Shown here piece by piece: positions 55,521 through 64,000 of a stretch of 64,000 bases of DNA. Each line of letters opens with the position of its first letter. Position 1 is the stretch's first letter. The notes below the pieces were generated by a model. The model ran no database searches, was not told where the DNA came from, and was given only the letters and a program-made list of their open reading frames with translations. The stretch is from assembly GCF_019279795.1 (NCBI RefSeq), contig NC_056750.1, positions 829,347,519 through 829,411,518 of the forward strand. Direction: 5' to 3'. The position numbers and the translations under genes were made by a program. The DNA is from Protopterus annectens (lineage: Eukaryota > Chordata > Ceratodontiformes > Protopteridae).

Positions 55521-57600
55521 AACCATGAACTCTTACTGTCCATGGGTAGGTGAACCAGGGAACAGCAGGCAGCATCATGGGCTGACCTTGTCTATGATGT
55601 TAATGCCATAGGTCACCAGAGCAAGACATATGAGCAGGTTTGACTCCATGCAATAGATATGATAAATGCTGCACACAGAGGAGCATCAGATGTGGCAAGG
55701 GATCATGGTGTCACTAGTGGAGGGCCTGCAGCAGAACAACCACTCTCAGACACTGAGGAGTTCTTGGCAAACTTAGGAACACACAACAGCTCCCAGACAT
55801 CCATCACACCATACATCATGGATGTGGGTGTCACAGTTTCCATGCCAGAGGAGCATCTAGGTAGGCTTAGTTTGACCAACATTGGAATACTGTAGCATTC
55901 AGTGTTTCAGGGTGTACATACTTTTAGTGGGTGTCAGGTGTATGTTTCTGGGGGGAAGAGTTTAACTGCAGTTTCAATATCATGCTCAGATTTTGACCAA
56001 CATAATTAACAAAGTAGCTACTGTAAATGTGAGCTACATGGACGTATTACCCTGTTATAGTGCACCATGTGGTGGTGTTTACATTACCTCTCCCTCAACT
56101 TTTCACAGATCCATCAGGAATCAGACAAGGCTGTGGTCCTGCTTCTGGTAAGCATAACCCTGTTTTGTTACAGATGTAGATTTACTGCAATGTATTCCCT
56201 AAAGTGTCCCCCCAGGCCTACTGGCTGGATTGCTGTAATGTCAGTATGATTGCCAACTGCATAGATAATTTCTGACTGTACACATGTTAGAGTCATACCT
56301 ATGCATTGTAGATGTGACCACACTGATAGATGTGACAGTATTGTCAGAACATTGCAGATTGCCATATGTGTCAATTGTACAGAGTCTTCACAAATGTCAG
56401 TAGTGTACCTCGTTGCTGAAGAGATTGCTGTTTAAAGAGCTTTTATTTACAAGTAACTACAGATGTTTGTGGGAAACGTAATGTCCTCATGTGCTACTAT
56501 ATGAAGTTGGGGGTTAAACAGATCTATAATAGTGACACCAGTGTATACAACTTTACATATATTGCAACATAGTACTGCACAGCATTTCAGTGCAGGTATT
56601 AATGTACTGCTTTTCCCTTTTGTATCACAGGTGACCGGGGGGGGGGGGTTGGTCTCTCTCCCCTACACAATCTGATGTCAATGTCTCTTCAGACTCTGAT
56701 GATGATGGTGGCCAAAGTGAGGCATAGGTGGGGGTTTCAGGGGTTGAATCTATCCCAGAGGTTTACATCCCTCTTCTGCCCACATTATCACTGCACACAG
56801 TCAGTATGCCTACACATACCTAGTCACTGGAGGCCACAGATGTTAGGCAGTCAGAGGGTGGGGACATTGAACAAGAAAGTCTGGCAACTATGGCTCCAGT
56901 GAGTGTCAGCACTGGCCATTGCCAGGGAGATGGAGAGGTTCCACACAAATCGGACTGATAGGGGTGCTCGTAGGAGGCCTGCTGTCCTTCCACCACCTGT
57001 TTCAGGTGTGCCATCATGGGTCACTTGGAATATGTTTAGGGCTGTCATGGAGGCACAGGCATGTTCCAAAAGGATATAAGGACAATTGCTCAAGGTTATG
57101 GATGCAACACAGTCTGACATCCATGACTGCCTCAACAGCATTGCTGATACCCTGAATCGGTTCACTGATTCTGTGGAAAGATGTTCGTCTGAGACAGATC
57201 ATAGTATATCAGCATTGGAATGCACATTGTCTGTAACGGTACATCTGGTTGAAGTTGAGCAGCAGACTCGTGGATGTAGGTCAGCAACTCCATCTCCTGA
57301 GAGTCCACTTGGCCATGCACAATCACGTTCCCATAGTGGCAGTACATCTAGCATGCCAGAGGGGAGTATGCTTCCACACCAAGACATGGAAGGCCATGGA
57401 CTCATGGTCTTGGGTGTTCCCATGGAGGACACGGTCCCAGCAGACAGAAGTCACCGTCAGGTACTAGCACTGCTTTTGACCTTGGGCATGGACGTGCCAG
57501 TGCAACTCCTGGGGGAGCCAATTCCCATGTTCAGGGTTTACTGTCAACTCTGCCATGCATGGTTCAAAGCTGTCCAACATACACACATGTACGGCTAGCA
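55521..57600 (+). pseudogene. Myb/SANT-like gene copy 2, three exons, decayed
   Basis: Exon 1 (to 55860) reads NHELLLSMGR, a TGA, then TREQQAASWADLVYDVNAIG, HQSKTYEQV, a TGA, then LHAIDMINAAHRGASD, TSGGPAAEQPLSDTEEFLA and MPEEHL, a Myb/SANT trihelix followed by the GG-PA linker typical of this family. It ends in phase 1 at CTAG/GTAGGC. Exon 2 (56109-56147, 39 bp) lies between TTTTCACAG and GTAAGC and reads DPSGIRQGCGPAS. Exon 3 starts at 56631 after TGTATCACAG; a G run shifts the frame before the acidic SDSDDDGGQSEA. A helical C-terminus (DIHDCLNSIADTLNRFTDSV) follows near 57116. Stops and the G run make it a pseudogene. Confidence 0.7.
56109..56147 (+). pseudogene. 39-bp internal exon of Myb/SANT copy 2
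   Basis: It is bounded by a T-rich tract ending in CACAG and by the donor GTAAGC, and joins exon 1 and exon 3 in phase 1 on both sides. Copy 1 has a 69-bp exon in the same place. Confidence 0.55.
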
Positions 57601-58560
57601 CTGAAAAAGTAAATACTAATAGACCTGTAAGGGGTGAGTAACAGTGATAGAGAAGGAGAGAGAGAGAGAGAGAGAGACAAGGGGGCTAGAGGGTGGAAAA
57701 CCAGGACTGCAACAGTGAATACACACGAAAATCTACATTTATAGTAAGTGTACACAACTGTACACCACTGTCAAAATCAAGTGACCTACAGTCACACATG
57801 ACACATTTCCATGTTCTTTCTTGCCTGCTTCCCTTCCTAATTCACACACATGCTTTCAACTTATTGGGTCAGCCTAGACCACACAACACTCTATGCAAGT
57901 GATGATACCTGTGCCACATCCCTGTCATCCTCGTCATCGATGCAGGGACATGAAGCTATGTGTCTGATGCACAGGGTGATTATATACATTAATATGTAAT
58001 TGTGTAATGCAGTGTTGCTTTGCCATGCCACTTGTACTGGTCACTGACAGATACTGTATGCTGACATCTGTAATGAATAAGCCACATTATTTTGTGCACC
58101 TTATGTTGTATGATGTTGTAATGGCTGTATGCTTACACAATGAAAGGTGTGTCATGAACCTGTTTATGATCCAGTTTCAGGAGTCTTTAGAGGACACCTA
58201 TGGATACACAGCAGCTATAAGCCCATATATGTCACAGCACAGGATGGGATGTCAGCACAGAAGAAATATGTCCTCTTCAAGGTACAGCACTATAGGTGCA
58301 TGGCTCTATAGGTTCATATGTGTATAAATGGCTAACAAGGACAATGGCATCATCCAGCCTACTTATGCATCCCTAATCTATGAAAAGGTCTGATGCCCTT
58401 GATAAATGTCACTAGAGTTTCAGGAACTAACTCATCTACAAGCTGTGGTGATGAAGATGACCCATCTGTAAATTTCCTGTGTCAGTACAGATATTTGTCC
58501 TACACCAGTTATGATTGTCTTGCTCTTCATCCCACTGTGCAACTTGCACATGATGTGCTT
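57601..58560. other. No recognised gene; (GA)n at 57654-57677
   Basis: About 12 GA units lie near the start; the remainder shows no family signal. Confidence 0.5.
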
Positions 58561-58564
58561 TACA

Positions 58565-58790
58565 GCAGATGTGCTTCACATGCATAGGGAGCCTGTTACA
58601 TATATGGTGTAGTATCTGTGTTACATACCTGTCTCTCCTGCATGTACTATTTATACCACAGTGAAGGTGTAGGTGTATAGAACAGGTAATACATGTGTTA
58701 GTCCTGTCTTGGATAAGCAGGAGATATACAGTGGGATCTGACACCTCCATGTATGTCAGCCATACACACCCCCTCCAAAGCATGTAGGAG
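58565..58790 (-). mobile_element. CR1 LINE fragment, very decayed
   Basis: The plus-strand order GGGAGCCTGTTACATATATGG, ACCTGTCTCTCCTGCATG, TACTATTTATACCACAGTG follows the CR1 order GGAAGTCTATTCCA, ACCTGTCCCTCCAGCATG, TTCTGTTGATTGTGGTAATG of the 31-kb copy. It corresponds to the C-terminal part of ORF2. Confidence 0.6.
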
Positions 58791-59239
58791 ACAGACTACA
58801 CATGTATGGTCTTGACATGGTCTGGATAGGACATGTTATCTACAATTTGTATTGGTTTACCATGGAACCTGTGTGGCTGCTACAGTTGTAAGATATGCCT
58901 GCGTAGAGACATAGCAAAGATGCTACTGCACTCAGTGATAGGTGTGATCAGTACCAAATACAGTATAACAATGACAGTCTGGGATTTACATGCCATACCT
59001 TTTTGTATAGGTTGTACAAAATTGAATGGATCCCCACATCTTACCAACCAGTGAAAGTCAAAGGTTACATTAGTCTCTGTGTCTGTAAGTCCATGAGTAA
59101 TGGCTCAACTGCGTGAAGTGTGCGGACTTTACTATATTTTCCCGAGGAGGATGGCTTCCAAAAGGATAGTATTGTGCAGTCCTTGGCATTTACTATCTGT
59201 AAGTGGCTTTGACAATAAATGAATATGTGTCTCAGGCTA

Positions 59240-60050
59240 TCCTGGATAACTGCTGGTTCTGTGTGGGATTCGGTGACAGCTCCTTATATGCAATCACCTG
59301 CTAATGAAGTTAGTCAGAGGTCACTGACAGTGGCCGTGACTGCAGAGAAGGGAATGGCTAGAAGGGGTACTCCATTAATGATGGCTGAATGAAGTCCACT
59401 GGTGACTGGCATCATTGGAGCATTGGACTACCCAAGGCTATCTTCCCAGATTATGACTATCAGAGACTTGGCTATCCACCAGCTGACATACCACTTTGTA
59501 AATAATCTACACAGTTTTCAGTAAGGCCTGCCGGCCTAATATTGTCAAACACCTTGCCAGGCCATGGTAGGTGGAGTGAGTCATATTCCCCTCATCCATT
59601 GCATAGTTTTCCACTCCTTGAGGTCCACTGGTTAGTGTAAGTCAGCAGGATCTGCCCTTTAGCAAAACAAACTATGTTTGTTCCAGTGTCAGTAAGTGTA
59701 TGACATTGTTACTGATCGCATCAATGCTAACTCTTATCATGGCTTTACATATCAGACGACTGAGAGATATGGGGACACTGCTTGGCACTGCATGCTAGTT
59801 GTCCTCTGTGCAACTAAATATTGCAGTCACTTCCATCATATTCCAAGAAAAGAGTCATCCAAGGTGTCTGTACAGAGCACAGACAAACAATGGAGGGAAG
59901 AATAATATGTATACCCTGTGAAGGTAAGGTGGGAGGTTTTACACAGGTATTCTGCAGTTGGACACTACTCAAGTCATGTGCACTGCAAGGAAACAATTCC
60001 CTTGTGAAGAAAGTGGAAAGTAGGGGAGCCCCCTGAATTGCTGGTGCCTG
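59240..60050 (-). mobile_element. CR1 LINE fragment, decayed RT region
   Basis: CCACTGGTGACTGGC, AACACCTTGCCAGGCCATGG, TCAGCAGGATCTGCCCTTTA and GGCTTTACATATCAGACGAC appear in the order and spacing of the minus-strand CR1 RT at 43250-43610 and 45880-46240. No frame survives. Confidence 0.75.
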
Positions 60051-61045
60051 GCTACTACTAAAGCTGGTCTCACCTCAACCACTCTCTCGTGGGATACCAT
60101 GCTATGATCCTTTTTCTGTCATCACACACAAAACTATACTATGAAGATCATGATGAGAAGAAGGACACAGGCTGTCTGTTCATCCACATAGTTGTCCCAC
60201 ATCATGAAAGGCTCTGTAGGCTTCACATATGCTTGTCCAGGTAGATGCCTTGATTAGCAACCTGAGCAATAAGTTGGCTTTTGCATATCTCATGCCTTCT
60301 ATTCCATGGTTGGTGGTATGTCACTAGGGAAGTGACCAGATGGTGATTAGGAGCACAGCTGCAGCATCACAATATAATTTGCAATGTCCAGTGACATAGA
60401 TGTCCAAGCTTGTTGACACAAGCAGCACAGCAGCAGTGATCCATGTTAGCTGACAATTTCACAGTAATCCATGCATCCTACCCTTCAACAGATTAATGGT
60501 GGATATCTGTATGACATGGCTCTGAGGGCTACTACAGAGGACTGGCCACCTTTGGCCAAAGTGTGTCCACTTGCCACATGTCCTAGGTATGTCATACTGT
60601 ACAGTTATGTACTCAGAACACATGTGAGTATTCCCACACCATGTCACACAACAACCAATTTGCTGTCTGGTTGCTTGACAGGCATTATATGCTTGCAATG
60701 CCAATGTAATGTCAGCAAAGTTGTACAAGTCCTCTGTGCATGCATGGACACCCACATCCTCACTGCAAGGAGTGGCAACATACACTGTGTTTTAGGCTGT
60801 CAACCCCAAGGGTGTGGCAGCACGACCCTAACTTTGCAGGACTTGCACACTGTCACATTTGTAGGTATGGTATTGGGACCATGCCTAATGACAGGATTAT
60901 GGTCAAGCCAAAGTCCACATGGCTGGCAAAGCATTGTATGGCATGCTATAAGGTGCTGTGTTACCTTAGGGGGACCTACATAAAGGTGAAATGTTACATT
61001 TCACTGTCTGTCATGACACTGCCTAACGATGGTGTTCTGTGACGT
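60051..61045. other. No confidently recognised feature
   Basis: Non-coding sequence. Short CR1-like words occur but are too weak to call. Confidence 0.45.
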
Positions 61046-61049
61046 ATAC

Positions 61050-62163
61050 ACAAGCATGACTGTATTGCTAATGGCACTATCAATGACTGCTGATAAGATA
61101 TGGAAAGTGTCAAGACGCCTCTACTCCTATGCCACACAAACACAACATGTGACAGATGTGACTGTATTTCAAACCTTGATTTCATGGTGTCTCAAACAAC
61201 AGTCAAAACATATGTCAGTGAGCATTTTGCCAAGATGCACAGCTCACCTCCTTCTCTACCCACACCCACATCACACACATCTGCATTTGTGCAGCTCCTT
61301 ACCAGACACATTCCCAAAAACCAGACACCTCATGAAATCATACCTCTGGAGAGTACAGTACACATAATAGTTCATGCACCACTATCTCACAAACACCTGA
61401 GGCAAAATACAAAATAAAACGTATTCATAGGCGATTACATCATGAGACACATTGATGTCCATATCACCAGACTACATATGGGAAAGGTCACAGTTAGCTC
61501 TCTGTGGGTTGACATGATACGCCATACTACATATTGCCTCAACTGAAGGAATATCAGGTAACAAAATGATAATATCATAGTTCCTGCAGGTATTTACGAC
61601 TAGGGACATACATCACCAGACTGTATGCAGACACATGACTGAGCTTAGACACTCTTTGTCTCTCATGGGAATACCCATAGCTTTCAGCTGCATTTGACCC
61701 TCACCTAGGATGATGGCTCAATACATACGGACAATGATGGATGTCTATAATTGCCTTACCATGTGGTGTCATTGTAAGGGGATCCATTACATGTCTGCCT
61801 GAGATGACTTGCTCAAGAGACATCAATGCTTTGCCAGAAGTTATCTTCATCTCTCACCCCTGTGATGCTGAGTACCGACCAAGGCTACTGACACCCCCAC
61901 AGTGGATCTTATAGGCACTTTCTGGAGGGTAAACTTTCCAATGAGAATGCCGTCTTCATACAACATCATGGTTATACTGTTACACGCTGGGAATGGCAAC
62001 ACTAAACTGTCCCCACCTTGGAATATGCAGACATTTGTGCAGTCAAAGACACTTGGTTCAGCACTGTGGACAGTACCACAGCCATGCCAGACTGCACGCC
62101 CTTCCATATGTTCAGACCTCAAACTGACAGAGTGCAAGGTAACGCAGGTGATGTATACATATT
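61050..62163 (+). mobile_element. CR1 LINE fragment (ORF1 end to endonuclease start), decayed
   Basis: Aligned in order with 24090-25210: CTCTACTCCTATGCC, AACCTTGATTTCATGG, CATCACCAGACTACATATGG, GTGGTGTCATTGTAAGGGGA, TCAATGCTTTGCCAGAAG, GCAGTCAAAGACACTTGG and GATGTATACATATT. The copy is then interrupted by a solo LTR and resumes at 63918. No reading frame of useful length survives. Confidence 0.8.
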
Positions 62164-62229
62164 TGTGATAGCCCTACACTGGCCCAGTAATCAAGAAGCC
62201 TCAATCCTCACCACTAGCACCAGTGAGAG

Positions 62230-62310
62230 ATGTCCACATTGGGAGGATGACAAGTACACACACAGTAAAGTACCACATTGGGAGGATGACAAGTATACAC
62301 ACAGTAAAGT
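62230..62310 (+). repeat. 39-bp tandem duplication inside the solo LTR
   Basis: CCACATTGGGAGGATGACAA followed by GTACACACACAGTAAAGTA occurs twice in direct succession with one or two differences. The LTR at 13.2 kb has a single, diverged version. Confidence 0.9.
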
Positions 62311-62499
62311 ACAATTTCCCTTAAAAGCACACAGAGATCACAGTCAGTCTGGGGCTGGTATCTCCCTCTTTCTCCAGATCCCCAATAAGATTCCCCACTG
62401 GCACAGCTATAGAGTTGAGTCCTTAGCCAGGGTTCCAAGCCAACTCCTCCCAGCACTCTCTCTGTCCAACCAGTGCTGCGCATCATTGCCCAAGTAGCT

Positions 62500-62561
62500 G
62501 ACACACACACACACACGCACACACACACACGCGCACACACATGCACACGGACACACACACA

Positions 62562-62651
<90 letters not shown>
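62500..62651 (+). repeat. (AC)n microsatellite inside the solo LTR
   Basis: About 150 bp of AC units with a few G or T interruptions in its first third; the equivalent tract in the 13-kb LTR is about 62 bp. Confidence 0.96.
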
Positions 62652-62654
<3 letters not shown>

Positions 62655-63917
62655 TGAGATTTGATTTATACACAAACACACACATGGGAAAGGCTGGCAC
62701 AGGTTTACTAGCTCTGCCAAGATCATAAGGTAGTTAGCACTGCCACCAGAATCCCTTATCAGCTACTTTAAGGACCTTCCCAAAGGGTGACCAATCTTAC
62801 TGTGTAATGTTACTATTCCCCAAATGGTAAGTGTGACCAATACTTTCAAGGCTATTTAGGAGTGGCCTGTACAGTGTCATCAAATACATATGTCAGTACT
62901 CTAGGAGCTTAAATAGCTCTAAACAAACAAGCCACAATTAAAAAGTTTAAATATATTTAATAATAAATAATAACAGTACAAGACAATACTCAATAACAGA
63001 CACAGTCACTTCAGAGTTCAGAATCACAGGAAATATTTTAAAACAACATTGCAGAACAGTCTCAAATAAATACAGAAAACATCTAAACTAATCTTTACTA
63101 TATTCCTATCTCTACCTAAGAGAGATTACTGTACCTTGGTTACTTACTATTAGCAAGGCAAGTGCTGATGGGAGGATGTTTCCTGGTCCAAAGACAAATA
63201 CAAAATGCATAGACTCACTCTCTGAGATAGTTCTCAAATTAATAATGCACATTACTGCTGGGTTAGCTCGGATGACATCACTTTTTTGTCACTTGCCTTC
63301 AGTTCCCTGGCTAACAGAAACTTAGAATTTAGCACCTCTGTGTCAGAGGTACATATCTCTCACAATTCTGCCCAGAACTGGTAGTCACAAAACAGTCAAA
63401 CACTTCTACATTTGAAACCTAGTATTTATCCCTGTTTCAAGACAATAGGCAAACCTCCAACTCTAGACATTGTGCCTGCTCTAAGCTGAAACAGAGATAA
63501 CAGAATTGTAAAACAATTTCCACTTATTTTCTTGAGGCCTTGCATGTTAACTCTGTATGTTCCAACTTCTACCATTAAAATACACATCTGCACAGGTATA
63601 TAGTTTAATAAACATTTCTGCTCTTTTCCAGCAGGGCACACTGTGGCTACATTCTTGAAGCTCGGCATATAACATACAGTTCAACACACATCTTTACACC
63701 AGTAGTTTAATATACACATAACATAATTCTCTTACATTTGTTAGACAACCTATGGATCATATTAATAGTCACAAATGACATATGGCTATCCACAAAATTC
63801 CAGATAGCTGGGCTGGCAGTGTCACACCCCTACACAAATCACATTAATATTTTCAAGTGACATATAATTATTTACAAAATTCCAGCTAGCTGGGCTGGCA
63901 GCATTTTGGGTGTCACA

Positions 63918-64000
63918 ATATTCATTAAGGGTAGATACACATCCAGATTTGGTGAAACACTACGGTTTTCAAGAGACACTGCAGGTGCTATTCACTGCTG
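63918..64000 (+). mobile_element. CR1 LINE fragment, continuation after the solo LTR
   Basis: ATTCATTAAGGGTAGATACA followed by CATCCAGATTTGGTG matches the CR1 stretch coding SIFIKDIHTSRLV at 40100 and 25205, so the CR1 copy interrupted at 62163 resumes here and runs out of the window. Confidence 0.75.

Larger units (their letters stand above)
62164..63917 (-). mobile_element. Solo LTR of the Ty3/gypsy family (fossil)
   Basis: 1754 bp, starting TGTGATAGCC and ending GGTGTCACA on the plus strand, with the 5-bp direct repeat ATATT on each side (62159-62163 and 63918-63922). It matches the LTR at 13205-14688 in the same orientation. It lies inside a CR1 copy that continues beyond it. A solo LTR is normally left when the two LTRs of a complete element recombine. 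It is younger than the CR1 copy it interrupts. Confidence 0.88.

Overview
The window looks like repeat-rich, gene-poor DNA from a vertebrate that is neither a bird nor a placental mammal; an amphibian, cartilaginous fish, lungfish or other fish would fit. The reasons are many CR1-clade LINE copies ending in an 8-bp ACCTATGA tail repeat, a Penelope-like retroelement (PLE) with a GIY-YIG nuclease, an RTE-type LINE, a Ty3/gypsy LTR element, tRNA-derived SINEs, Myb/SANT genes of the Harbinger type and long (CA)n, (TA)n and (GATA)n tracts. I recognise no conserved single-copy host gene. The species is not determined.

Layout: 0-5 kb holds a CR1 3' end, a 42-bp minisatellite and the 3' half of an RTE LINE. 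5-10 kb holds microsatellites, a cluster of hairpin-forming inverted-repeat elements and a SINE with a MIR-like core and a CR1-like tail. 9.95-14.7 kb is an old, broken Ty3/gypsy element on the minus strand with its 5' LTR. 17.5-22.4 kb is the most striking locus: a young PLE on the minus strand with an intact 816-residue RT/GIY-YIG protein, an upstream ORF that overlaps it by ATGA, a hammerhead-like ribozyme fold in its 3' UTR, and exact 255-bp direct repeats on both sides. 22.4-27.9 kb is the longest CR1 copy, preceded by a roughly 254-bp tandem array that may be its 5' UTR. 28-31 kb holds decayed CR1 fragments. 31-34 kb and 39.8-46.5 kb hold four further CR1 copies in both orientations. 34-39.8 kb is mostly featureless apart from one SINE. 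46.6-47.3 kb is a minisatellite. 48.5 kb is a tRNA-headed SINE sharing the CR1 tail. 49.9-52.4 kb and 55.5-57.6 kb hold two decayed copies of a three-exon Myb/SANT-like gene with matching phase-1 introns, separated by tRNA-like sequences and a segmental duplication. 58.5-62.2 kb holds decayed CR1, and 62.16-63.92 kb is a solo LTR of the gypsy family inserted into the last of these with a 5-bp target duplication.

How the parts relate: the CR1 family is the probable driver of the SINEs that carry its tail, because LINE machinery recognises 3' ends. The PLE appears to have copied itself recently into sequence next to the CR1 5' region. The Myb/SANT genes look like the DNA-binding half of a Harbinger-type transposon; no DDE transposase was recognised in the window. 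The most unusual things to follow up are the PLE (two coupled ORFs, ribozyme, 255-bp flanking repeats), the nested palindromes at 6.3-7.3 kb, and the paired Myb/SANT gene copies.
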